NCBI RefSeq assembly: GCF_014138265.1
Contig: NZ_JACGXL010000009.1
Span: forward strand, 1 to 64,000
Direction: 5' to 3'
Length of the DNA stretch: 64,000 bases
Source: Dokdonella fugitiva
GTDB lineage: Bacteria; Pseudomonadota; Gammaproteobacteria; Xanthomonadales; Rhodanobacteraceae
How positions within the stretch are numbered: position 1 is the first letter of the stretch; each line of letters opens with the position of its first letter. The notes below the pieces were generated by a model. The model searched no databases and had not been told where the DNA came from. It was given only the letters and a program-made list of their open reading frames with translations. Made by a program: the position numbers and the translations under genes. Positions 28,520 to 37,293 of this stretch are shown here, one piece after another.

Positions 28520-31500
28520 GCTGCTGTGCATCCTGCGGGCAGCACGCCTGCGCCTGCGGCTGCGGCCCGCGTGCGGGCACACCGCTGCCGCTGTACAACC
28601 GGCCCGGCCTCGTTGCGATCGATTACCGCGTCGGCCGCTGGGGCGACTTCCGCGCGACGATGCAGGCACAGCTGAGTTCGGCTGCGCTGCCCGCGCTCGG
28701 CGGCCTGCGCACGCGCGAGGACGACGACGCTTCGATCGCGTTGCTCGACGCGTGGGCGATGACCGTCGACGTGCTGTCGTTCTACCAGGAGCGCATCGCC
28801 AACGAGGGCTACCTGCGCACCGCGACCGAGCGGCTCTCGCTCGCCGAACTCGCGCGCCTCGTCGGCTACGAGCCGCGGCCCGGCGTCGCCGCGAGCGTGC
28901 ACCTCGCCTATACGCTCGACGACAAGGCCGAGCCGGTGCGCATCCTCGCCGGCTCGCGCGCGCAGAGCGTGCCCGGCCCGGGCGAGAAGATGCAGTCGTT
29001 CGAGACGAGCGACGAACTGCTCGCGCGACCGGAATGGAACCGCCTGCAGGTGCGTTCGGGACGGATCGAGCAGATCGCGCCGGCGGACGCGCTGCTGCGC
29101 GGCGGGCTCGTGCTCGCGGGCGCGGCGACGCGGTTAGGCCCGGGCGAACGCGTCCTGTTCGACTACACGCGCAGCGCCGGCCTGCAGATCGTGCGCACGG
29201 TCGCGAGTGCGGAATCCGACTTCGCGCCCACGCACGACCGCCTCAACGTGCGCCTGCAGCCGACCGCGTTCGCGCGCAATGCGGCGATGCGCGCGGTCGC
29301 CGCGCAGCTCGTCGCGACGGGCGCTGCGGCGCACGATGCGCTGAAGGCGCCGGGCGCCCCCGCGACGCCGCCGGCGTGGGTGCGCGAGGTCGTCGTCGCG
29401 CTGCGCAGCGCGCTGCTCGACGCCGACGTCGGCGAACTGTTCGTGCGGCTCGATCGCAACCTCCCCGATGCGCCGCCGGCCGGCGTGTTCCATTCGTTGT
29501 TCGTCGCCGCGGCGAAGCTGCACGACATGATCGCGGATGCGACTGACGCACCCGACGACGCCGATCCGCCACCGCCGACGGCAAGCGCGATCACCGACGT
29601 GATCGGCGTGCTCGACCATCGCGCGGTCGTGCCGCGACTGCCGGCGCTGTCGCCGGTGACCCTGCTCGCGGCGGGCGGCGACGCGGTGCCGCAGCTCATG
29701 AGCCGCTTCGCACCACGCCTGCGCGACGTGCTCTATCCCGCCTGGCGCAACCTGCCGGTCAGCGCGACCGCGGCGACGCTCGACGGCCTGTACGCACTGC
29801 GCATCGCCGCGCCGCTGTTCGCCTACAACGCGCCGCAACCGCCGGCAGGACCGGGCATCGTGGCGCTGGCCGCGACCCAGGGTTCGCCACGCGCGGTGAT
29901 CCATCTCGACAACGTCTATTCGGGCGTGCTCGCCGGCAGCTGGGCGGTCGCGCAGGTCGACACGCGCAGCATTCCGCTGCGCGTCGAGGCGGCGAAGACG
30001 GTCACGTACTCCGAGCGCGGCGTCACCGCCGCGACCACGCAGCTCGCGCTCGTCGCGCCGGACGCGTACTCGGGCGCGCTCGTGCGCACCGCGCAGGCGC
30101 AGCAGTTCGACCGCATGCTCGTGTTCGCGCAGGGCGAACGCCTGCAACTCGCGCGCACGCCGTCGGCGACGCCGCTCGCCGGCGCGTCGATCGAGCTCGA
30201 CGAACTCTACGACGGGCTCAAGCCGGGGCGCTGGATCATCGTCGGCGGCGAGCGCCGCGACGTGCTCGATCTCGACGGCAAGCCGGTGCCCGGCATCCAT
30301 GGCGGCGAACTCGCGCTCGTCGTCGGCGTCGCGCAGGCGCACGATCCGGCCGTTCCCGGCGACTACACGCACACGACGCTGCAGCTCGCGCAGTCGCTGC
30401 GCTATGCCTACGCCTACGACGACGAGCTCGCGGTCTACGGCAACGTCGCCCGCGCGACGCACGGCGAGACGCGCGGCGAAGTGCTCGGCAGCGGCGACGC
30501 ACGCAAGCCGATCCAGCGCTTCGCGCTGAAGCAGGCGCCGCTCACCTACGTCGCCGCGGCGACGCCGCAGGGCGTCGCCACCACGCTCGAAGTGCGCGTC
30601 AACGACGTGCGCTGGCACGAGACCGCGCAGCCTGCGTTCGCCGCGCCCGGCGAGCGCGTCTACAGCGTGCGCCAGGACGACGAAGGCAACAGCACGGTGA
30701 TCTTCGGCAGTCGCGCCGCGCGCGTGCCGAGCGGCAGCGAGAACCTGCGCGCGGCCTACCGCAGCGGCATCGGCCGCGACGGCAACGTGAAGGCGGGCCA
30801 GGTCAGCCTGCTCGCGAGCAAACCGAGCGGCGTGCGCGACGTGGTCAATCCGTTGCGCGCGTCGGGCGGCGCCGACCGCGACGGCATCGAGGCGATCCGG
30901 CGCAACGCGCCGATCGCGGTGATGGCACTGGACCGCCTCGTCTCGCTGCCGGACTACGCCGACTTCGCGCGCGCGTTCGCCGGCATCGGCCAGGCCGCCG
31001 CCGATCGCGTCGGCGACCGCGTGGTCGTGACGATCGCCGGCGGCGACGACGCGCCGATCGACGAGGATTCGGACCTGTACCAGGCGCTCGCGACCGCGCT
31101 GCGCCGCTACGGCGATCCGCAGCTGCGCGTCGAGGTCGTGTCGCGTGAGCTCGTCGCACTCGTCGTCGGCGCGAACATCGCGCTCGATCCCGACTACGAC
31201 TGGAAGGTCGTGCAACCGCAACTGCGTGCGGCGCTGCTGCACCGCTTCGCCTTCGAACGCCGTGCGCTCGGCCGGCGCGCCTACCTCAGCGAGGTGGTGG
31301 CCGAACTGCAGCGCGTGCGCGGCGTCGTCTACGCCGACGTCGACCTTTTCGACGGCATCGACGAGCTCGACCTGCGCGATCCGCAGCGCCTGCAGCAGCG
31401 CCTCGCCGCGCTCGCCGCGGCCGACCAGCCGCACGCGTTCGTCGCCGCGCGCCACGCGCGCGACGAAAGCGCCGCCGACGGCTCGCGCAGCCTGCGCCCG

Positions 31501-31572
31501 GCGCAGCTTGCCTACCTCGTGCCGAGTGTCGCCGAGACGCTCGTGCTGAACCTGCTGCCTTCCGCGAGGTGA
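28516..31572 (+). CDS. Baseplate assembly protein J-like (gp6-type), second copy
   Basis: A 1018-residue protein paralogous in plan to the preceding gene: VLSFYQERIANEGYLRTATE, then LARLVGYEPRPGVAASVHLA, and a C-terminal VIFGSRAARVPSGSENLRAA, LDRLVSLPDYADFARAFAGI and AYLSEVVAELQRVRGVVYAD. The first 20 residues are unusually Cys-rich (MSCCASCGQHACACGCGP), seven Cys in all, and may bind metal. Two tandem J-type proteins are common in eCIS, where they form the two wedge layers (Afp11/12). Confidence 0.85.
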   Translation: MSCCASCGQHACACGCGPRAGTPLPLYNRPGLVAIDYRVGRWGDFRATMQAQLSSAALPALGGLRTREDDDASIALLDAWAMTVDVLSFYQERIANEGYLRTATERLSLAELARLVGYEPRPGVAASVHLAYTLDDKAEPVRILAGSRAQSVPGPGEKMQSFETSDELLARPEWNRLQVRSGRIEQIAPADALLRGGLVLAGAATRLGPGERVLFDYTRSAGLQIVRTVASAESDFAPTHDRLNVRLQPTAFARNAAMRAVAAQLVATGAAAHDALKAPGAPATPPAWVREVVVALRSALLDADVGELFVRLDRNLPDAPPAGVFHSLFVAAAKLHDMIADATDAPDDADPPPPTASAITDVIGVLDHRAVVPRLPALSPVTLLAAGGDAVPQLMSRFAPRLRDVLYPAWRNLPVSATAATLDGLYALRIAAPLFAYNAPQPPAGPGIVALAATQGSPRAVIHLDNVYSGVLAGSWAVAQVDTRSIPLRVEAAKTVTYSERGVTAATTQLALVAPDAYSGALVRTAQAQQFDRMLVFAQGERLQLARTPSATPLAGASIELDELYDGLKPGRWIIVGGERRDVLDLDGKPVPGIHGGELALVVGVAQAHDPAVPGDYTHTTLQLAQSLRYAYAYDDELAVYGNVARATHGETRGEVLGSGDARKPIQRFALKQAPLTYVAAATPQGVATTLEVRVNDVRWHETAQPAFAAPGERVYSVRQDDEGNSTVIFGSRAARVPSGSENLRAAYRSGIGRDGNVKAGQVSLLASKPSGVRDVVNPLRASGGADRDGIEAIRRNAPIAVMALDRLVSLPDYADFARAFAGIGQAAADRVGDRVVVTIAGGDDAPIDEDSDLYQALATALRRYGDPQLRVEVVSRELVALVVGANIALDPDYDWKVVQPQLRAALLHRFAFERRALGRRAYLSEVVAELQRVRGVVYADVDLFDGIDELDLRDPQRLQQRLAALAAADQPHAFVAARHARDESAADGSRSLRPAQLAYLVPSVAETLVLNLLPSAR

Positions 31573-31575
31573 CCC

Positions 31576-33879
31576 TTGGACAACGGTCTCGACACGCTCT
31601 ACCAGCTGCTGCCCGCGTTCCATCGCTCGCGCGATGCCGACGCCGGCCATCCGCTGCGCGACTTCCTGCGCGTGCTCGAAGCGCAGGCGCAGGTGATCGA
31701 CGCGGACATCGCGAGGCTGTACGACAACTGGTTCATCGAAACCTGCGACGACTGGGTGGTGCCGTACATCGGCGACCTGCTCGGCTACACCCTGCTGCCG
31801 GAAGCGGCGACGCTCGGCGACCTCGGCCGGCCGGCGCGCCGCCTCGGTCGCGTGCTCGCGCCGCGCCGCGACGTCGCCAACACGATCGCCGCGCGCCGCC
31901 GCAAGGGCACGCTGTCGCTGCTCGAGGACCTCGCGCGCGACGCCGCCGACTGGCCCGCGCGCGCGGTCGAGTTCTACCGCCTGCTCGGCTGGATGCAGCA
32001 CCTCGACCACGTCCATCCGCAGCGCGGCCGCACCGCCGACCTGCGCCGGCCCGGTCCGTTCGAGCAGCTCGGCGGCGCGTTCGATCCGTTCGCGCGCAGC
32101 GTCGACGTACGCCGGCTCGGCAGCACGCAACGGCGGGGGCGCTACTCGATTCCCGCGGTCGGCCTGTTCGTGTTCCGCCTGCGCAGCTACGGCGTAACGC
32201 GCACGCCCGCCTACTGCCTCGAGGAACGCGGCGCGCATTGCTTCACGTTCAGTGCGCTCGGCAACGACACGGCGCTGTACCAGCGCGTCGTCGCCGAGAC
32301 CGAGCCGACGCACATCGCGCACGAGGAGAACTTGCCCGTGCCGCTGCGCCATCATCGGTTCGCCGTGCGCGGCGACGATGCGCGCTACGGCGAAGCATCG
32401 GCCGCGTGCTACGGCGAAGGTCGCAGCGTGCTCGTGCACGCGCCGGACTGGCCGGCGAAGGGGCAGGGCGTGCCGGTGCCGCGCGAGCGCGTGATCCCGG
32501 CCGATCTCGGCCGCTGGAAGGCGCACGTGCCGCGCGACCACGTCGCGATCGACGTGCAGCGCGGCCGCCTGATGTTCCCGGCGGACCAGCGTCCGCGCCG
32601 CGGCGTCTGGTGCGACTACCGCTACGGTTTCGCCGCCGACCTCGGCGGCGGCGAGTACGCGCGCTGCACGCCGCTGCTCGACGATGCGGTGCGCTACTAC
32701 GTGCACGCCGCACAGCCCGACGACCCGGCGCCATCGAAGCCGCTGTCGCCGCAGCACCACGCGAGCATCGACGATGCGCTGCAGGCGTGGACGCAGGCGA
32801 AGGACGCTGCGGTCGCCGCGGCCGTGCAACGCGCGCTCGACGCCGGCATGTCGCCGGACGATGCGGCGGACGAGGGACGCCGCCAGCGCCCGCGCGCGTT
32901 GATCGTCGAGCTCGTCGCGAGCGGCATCTACGACGGTCGCATCGAGATGCAACTCGAAGCGGGCGAAGCGATCCAGATCCGCGCGGCCGACCGCACGCGA
33001 CCGATCCTGCGGCTGCTCGACTACCGCGCGAGCCAGGCCGACGGCATCACGCTCGCCGGGCGGCGCGGCAGTCGCGTGATCCTCGACGGCCTGCTCGTCG
33101 CCGGGCGCGGCATCGAAGTCGCGCCGCCGACGGGCGACGGCGTGGCCGCGGACGACGACCTGTGCGAGGTCGTGATCCGCCACTGCACGCTCGTGCCCGG
33201 CTGGTCGCTGCATTGCGACTGCGACCCGCGGCGACCGGGCGAACCGAGCATCACGCTCTCCGGCTCGCGCGCGGCGCTGCGCATCGAGCACAGCATCGTC
33301 GGCCCGATCGCGATCGTCGGCGCGCACGGCGAGGCGCCCGTGCTGAACCTCTGCGACAGCATCGTCGATGCGACCGGTCGCGAGCGCGTCGCGATCGGCG
33401 CGCCGGAAGAAGCGGTCGCCCACGTCGAAGCACGCATCGTGCGCTGCACGGTCGTCGGCGAAACCCAAGTCCACGCGATCGCGCTAGCCGAGGACTCGAT
33501 CTTCGACGGACGCGTGCGCACGTTGCGGCGCCAGCGAGGCTGCATGCGCTTCTGCTGGGCGCCGTACGGCTCGCGCACGCCGCGCCGCTTCCATTGCCAG
33601 CCCGACCTCGCGCTCGAAGCCGCCGGCCACGACGCGGCGAAACGCGCCGCCGTGCTGCGCGCGATCGCGCCCGCGTTCATGAGCGAACGCTACGGCACGC
33701 CCGACTACGCGCGCCTCGACGACGCCTGCTGCGACGAGATCGCGAAAGGCGCGTCGGACGAAGGCGCGATGGGCGCGTTCCACGACCTGTACGAACCGCA
33801 GCGCCTCGCCAACCTCGCCGCGCGGCTCGTCGAATACAGTCCGGCCGGCGCGGGCGCCGGCCTCATCCTTGCGAGCTAG
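31576..33879 (+). CDS. Tail-I-like baseplate protein (P2 gpI/Afp13-region type)
   Basis: A 767-residue protein. Residues 1-130 resemble phage tail protein I: LYQLLPAFHRSRDADAGHPL, RDFLRVLEAQAQVIDADIAR, LYDNWFIETCDDWVVPYIGD, LLGY. The C-terminal half is a right-handed beta-helix-like region (DGLLVAGRGIEVAPPTGDG, CEVVIRHCTLVPGWSLHCDC, LRIEHSIVGPIAIVGAHGEA). The start codon is TTG 31576 with GCGAGGTGA upstream. It probably joins wedges to the distal fibre part or itself acts as a surface-exposed adhesin. Confidence 0.75.
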   Translation: MDNGLDTLYQLLPAFHRSRDADAGHPLRDFLRVLEAQAQVIDADIARLYDNWFIETCDDWVVPYIGDLLGYTLLPEAATLGDLGRPARRLGRVLAPRRDVANTIAARRRKGTLSLLEDLARDAADWPARAVEFYRLLGWMQHLDHVHPQRGRTADLRRPGPFEQLGGAFDPFARSVDVRRLGSTQRRGRYSIPAVGLFVFRLRSYGVTRTPAYCLEERGAHCFTFSALGNDTALYQRVVAETEPTHIAHEENLPVPLRHHRFAVRGDDARYGEASAACYGEGRSVLVHAPDWPAKGQGVPVPRERVIPADLGRWKAHVPRDHVAIDVQRGRLMFPADQRPRRGVWCDYRYGFAADLGGGEYARCTPLLDDAVRYYVHAAQPDDPAPSKPLSPQHHASIDDALQAWTQAKDAAVAAAVQRALDAGMSPDDAADEGRRQRPRALIVELVASGIYDGRIEMQLEAGEAIQIRAADRTRPILRLLDYRASQADGITLAGRRGSRVILDGLLVAGRGIEVAPPTGDGVAADDDLCEVVIRHCTLVPGWSLHCDCDPRRPGEPSITLSGSRAALRIEHSIVGPIAIVGAHGEAPVLNLCDSIVDATGRERVAIGAPEEAVAHVEARIVRCTVVGETQVHAIALAEDSIFDGRVRTLRRQRGCMRFCWAPYGSRTPRRFHCQPDLALEAAGHDAAKRAAVLRAIAPAFMSERYGTPDYARLDDACCDEIAKGASDEGAMGAFHDLYEPQRLANLAARLVEYSPAGAGAGLILAS

Positions 33880-33888
33880 GAGCAGATC

Positions 33889-35562
33889 ATGAAAGGCGAT
33901 TTCGCGCGCGTGACATTCGACCGCACCCGGCACTACAGCCAGGTGCTGCAGCAGCAGGGACGCGTGCTGCTCGAGGCGGACTGGAACGAGCAGGGCGCGC
34001 TCATGCTGCATGCGTTGCGCGCCCTCACGGTCGACCTCATGGGCCCGTGCTGGGCCGCCGGCGACGGCTTTCGCATCGACACCAGCGATCCGAAGAATCC
34101 GAACAAGACCGTACCGACACCGGCCTGGCGGCTGTCGCACGGGCGCTTCTACGTCGACGGCATCGCCTGCGAGAACGACCGGCCGTGCGCGCTCGCGGCG
34201 CAACCGTACGCGCCGACGCCCGACCACGATCCAGGCAGCGCGAAGTCCGGCTTCGAGCAACTCGACGCGCCGTACGCGCTCTGGCTCGACGTGTGGGAGC
34301 GTCACCTGAGCGCGGTCGAGGAGCCGGCGCTGCTCGACGGCGCGCTCGGCGGCATCGACACCGCCTCGCGCGCGCAGGTCGTGTGGCAGGTGCGCGCGTG
34401 GACCGAGGAGCGCGCGAAGGCATGGCTGCTCGACCTCGAGGCCGCGATCAAGGCGCGCGCGGACGCGGCCGATCCACAGTCGGCCGAGGCCGCGCAGCTC
34501 GGCAAGGTCGGCGCCGAGATCGACAAGCTCGTCAAGGGCGGGCTGCACGCGGCGTTCGGCAAGCTCGGCGGCAATCCGCCGACCGCATCGGACGACAGTT
34601 GCGCGCGCCTGCGCTGGTGCCTCGACGCGCGCGCGCGTTACGCGTGCCCGCAACTGCGTGCGCAGATCAAGCCGGCCGAGTCCGACGAGGATCCGTGCGT
34701 GATCGCCGCCGACGCGCGCTACCGCGGCTGCGAGAACCAGCTCTATCGCGTCGAGATCCATGCCGGCGGCGCCGCGGGCACGGCGACGTTCAAGTGGTCG
34801 CGCGAGAACGGTTCGGTGCTGTTCCCGATCGTCACGCAAGGCACGCCTGGCGAGGCGGCGGCGGACGGCAGCGCGTCGATGACGATCGAACTCGCGCACC
34901 TCGGTCGCGACGAACGCCTCGGCTTGCGCAACGACGATTGGGTCGAACTCGTCGACGACGACTACACGCTCGGCCAGCGCGCGTGGGCGCTGCTGCAGGT
35001 CACGGCGGTCGACGCGGTGCATCGCGCCGTCACCGTGCGCGTGCCGAAGAACGTGCAGCCCTACCTCGTGTCGGGCAGCCAGCATCCGTTCCTGCGCCGC
35101 TGGGACCAGCGCGAGGACCTCGGCGTGGCCGGCGCCGTCGACGTCGTCGAAGGCAAGGCGATCGACCTCGAGTGCGGCATCCAGGTCGCGTTCGAGACCG
35201 GCGGCTTCTACGCGACCGGTGACTACTGGGTGATTCCCGCGCGCGTTGCCGGCAACGGCTCGATCGACTGGCCGACCGACCCGGCCGCGCCGGACCCGGA
35301 CCTGCCCGGCGTCGCACGTCGCGCGAGTGGCCTGCATCACGTCGCCGTGCTCGGCGGCGCGGATGCGGAAGGCCTGTGGCGCGAATGCTGCTGCCGTCAC
35401 GTGCCGATCTGCCTCGAGCACGCGGTCGCGTTCGATCCCGTCGTCGATGCGGTCGCGTCGCCGGCGAAGCCGCCCACGAAGACCGCACCGGTGAAGAAGG
35501 CGCCGGTGAAGAAGGCGCCCGTGAAGAAGGCGCCGTCGAAGTCCCCGCACGGCCACGGCTAG
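33889..35562 (+). CDS. DUF6519 eCIS protein with Lys-rich C-terminal repeat
   Basis: A 557-residue protein starting MKGDFARVTFDRTRHYSQVL, then QQQGRVLLEADWNEQGALML, the DUF6519 signature. DUF6519 proteins sit at the 3' end of eCIS structural blocks and are likely peripheral (fibre/adhesin-like) parts; this role is not proven. The last 25 residues are basic, with three tandem VKKAP units encoded by exact 15-bp repeats, suggesting an unfolded, charged tail. GGAG lies upstream of ATG 33889. Confidence 0.8.
   Translation: MKGDFARVTFDRTRHYSQVLQQQGRVLLEADWNEQGALMLHALRALTVDLMGPCWAAGDGFRIDTSDPKNPNKTVPTPAWRLSHGRFYVDGIACENDRPCALAAQPYAPTPDHDPGSAKSGFEQLDAPYALWLDVWERHLSAVEEPALLDGALGGIDTASRAQVVWQVRAWTEERAKAWLLDLEAAIKARADAADPQSAEAAQLGKVGAEIDKLVKGGLHAAFGKLGGNPPTASDDSCARLRWCLDARARYACPQLRAQIKPAESDEDPCVIAADARYRGCENQLYRVEIHAGGAAGTATFKWSRENGSVLFPIVTQGTPGEAAADGSASMTIELAHLGRDERLGLRNDDWVELVDDDYTLGQRAWALLQVTAVDAVHRAVTVRVPKNVQPYLVSGSQHPFLRRWDQREDLGVAGAVDVVEGKAIDLECGIQVAFETGGFYATGDYWVIPARVAGNGSIDWPTDPAAPDPDLPGVARRASGLHHVAVLGGADAEGLWRECCCRHVPICLEHAVAFDPVVDAVASPAKPPTKTAPVKKAPVKKAPVKKAPSKSPHGHG
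35491..35535 (+). repeat. Three tandem 15-bp repeats encoding VKKAP
   Basis: GTGAAGAAGGCGCCG, GTGAAGAAGGCGCCC and GTGAAGAAGGCGCCG follow one another at 35491, 35506 and 35521. They are identical except for the last base of the second copy, so the array is recent and could change copy number by slippage. It encodes the basic C-terminal tail of the DUF6519 protein. Confidence 0.9.
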
Positions 35563-35568
35563 CGACGC

Positions 35569-37293
35569 ATGCACGCGCAGCGCACGGCGGCCGGCGAGAC
35601 GAAGCGATCGGTGGATTCATCGCTCGCCTGCGCCGCTCGCGCGCGTGCGGCGTCGCACGCGCACGCGACGATCGCCTCGCCGTCGACGCGTGGATTCGAT
35701 CTCAGCATCGTGCCCGCGTCGGTGTCGGTGCAACGCAAGCCCGCGTTGAGCGAACCCGGCGACGCACTCGAGCGCGAAGCCGACGTCGCCGCCGACCGCG
35801 TGATGCGCATGGCCGACGCGCCGGCGATGACGCCCGCATCCGCGCCGCCGCTGCAGCGCAAGTGCACCGCCTGCCAGGACGACGAGCGCAGGATCCACGC
35901 GCGCCGCGAGTCCGCCGCGCCGGCGTCCGCCGATGCGGACACCGCGACGGCCGCGCGCGTCGCGAGCCGCGGCGGCGCACCCTTGCCGGACGCGTTGCGC
36001 GGCTACTACGAACCGCGCTTCGGCCACGATTTCAGCCACGTGCGCGTGCACACGGACGCGGAAGCCGCGCATGCGGCGCGCGACGTCGGCGCGCAGGCCT
36101 ACACGTTCGGCCATCACATCGTGTTCGGCGGCGGCCGCTACGCGCCTTCGAGCACGGCCGGGCGGCACCTGATCGCGCACGAACTCGCGCACGTCGTGCA
36201 GCAGGGTTCGCGCGGCGCGAGCCTGCAGCGCAAGCTGCTCGTCGACGAGAAGGCGTCGGACGACCCGAAGACCGCGTCGGCGACGATCGACGCGCTGATC
36301 GGCAAGCTCTGTCCCGACTTCGAGGTCGCCAAGGGCGGCCTCGTCACGCCGAAGAAGGGCAGCGATTGCGCGAGCTTCAAGTTCGGCGCGATCGCCAAGG
36401 GCAAGCAGAAGCTCGGCTGCTGCTGCCTGTGCACGCTGACCGCCGCGCCGGATACCTGGCGCGTGGTCGTGTCGATCAACGAAGCGCCGACCACCGATTC
36501 GGCCAAACGCGAAGTGCGCATGACGCCGACGTCGGGCGCGGCCGCGCCGGACCTGCGCTACTGGACCTCGGGACCGACCCAGACCGTGAAGGCGCAAGCG
36601 CCGGAGGAAGCGTTCGGCCACGAGCTGTGCGGACACGCGGCGCTCATGCAGATCAAGGCGCACCCGTCGAGCCTCGCCTCGACGCCCGATCGCGCATTCA
36701 GCGACGTGCACGATCCGACCGTGCGCGTGCAGGATGCGCTCGGCAAGGAAGTGGGTTTCCCCGGCGATCGCGGACTCGCCGGCGGCGGCTCGCATCGCGG
36801 CGAATCACTGCGCGTGTTCTCGATCGGTCCGTTCGGTGCCGACGCCGACGATCCGGCGCCGTTCGCGGCGCAGATCAAGGCCGCGGTGGATTTCATGAAC
36901 GGCAACGCGAACCTGTTCGTCGACGCGGTCGGCTTGCGCGATGCCAAGGACAAGAAGCCGAGCGTGAGCGGATCGCGCGCGAGCAAGGTGCAGGCGGAAC
37001 TCAAGACGGGCGTGAAGGCACTCACGACGAAGGTGAAGACGACGCCGAAGGGGCCGGAGGAAACACTCGACCGCGTGCAACCATCCACCGACGGCGGCAG
37101 CGGTGCGAGCCCGATCGTCGACCTGCGCATGGCGTTCAGGCCGGCCGGCCTGGTCAGTCCGGTCGGCAAGGCGCCGCCAGCGACGCCCGTGCACGTCGAT
37201 CCCGAGTTCCCCGCCGTGGTGAAGGCGCTCAAGGCCGGCGGCAAGGGCACCAACGAATGCCACAAGCTGCTGTCCGACACGGCCTGGCCATGA
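35569..37293 (+). CDS. DUF4157-tagged cargo candidate with HExxxH motif
   Basis: A 574-residue protein. The N-terminal tag has VQRKPALSEPGDALEREADV, a QRKCTACQDD motif and the DUF4157 domain (EPRFGHDFSHVRVHTD; IAHELAHVVQQG, His204). The C-terminal region (about 225-574) has CCCLCTL and AFGHELCGHAALMQIKAHPS, an HExxxH-type metal-binding candidate (His351, Glu352, His356), then GGGSHRGESLRVFSIGPF. A metallohydrolase or structural role is possible; the spacing is not the canonical HExxH. It starts seven bases after the DUF6519 stop. Confidence 0.7.
   Translation: MHAQRTAAGETKRSVDSSLACAARARAASHAHATIASPSTRGFDLSIVPASVSVQRKPALSEPGDALEREADVAADRVMRMADAPAMTPASAPPLQRKCTACQDDERRIHARRESAAPASADADTATAARVASRGGAPLPDALRGYYEPRFGHDFSHVRVHTDAEAAHAARDVGAQAYTFGHHIVFGGGRYAPSSTAGRHLIAHELAHVVQQGSRGASLQRKLLVDEKASDDPKTASATIDALIGKLCPDFEVAKGGLVTPKKGSDCASFKFGAIAKGKQKLGCCCLCTLTAAPDTWRVVVSINEAPTTDSAKREVRMTPTSGAAAPDLRYWTSGPTQTVKAQAPEEAFGHELCGHAALMQIKAHPSSLASTPDRAFSDVHDPTVRVQDALGKEVGFPGDRGLAGGGSHRGESLRVFSIGPFGADADDPAPFAAQIKAAVDFMNGNANLFVDAVGLRDAKDKKPSVSGSRASKVQAELKTGVKALTTKVKTTPKGPEETLDRVQPSTDGGSGASPIVDLRMAFRPAGLVSPVGKAPPATPVHVDPEFPAVVKALKAGGKGTNECHKLLSDTAWP

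Noticed and set aside
29134-33474. A 1446-codon open frame on the minus strand inside the baseplate genes
   Set aside because: It is rich in Arg/Asp/Val, has no motif, and is antisense to clear eCIS genes; it is a GC3 artefact.
36619-36636. HELCGH read as a canonical HExxH zinc motif
   Set aside because: The spacing is HExxxH, not HExxH, so a standard gluzincin site was not claimed.
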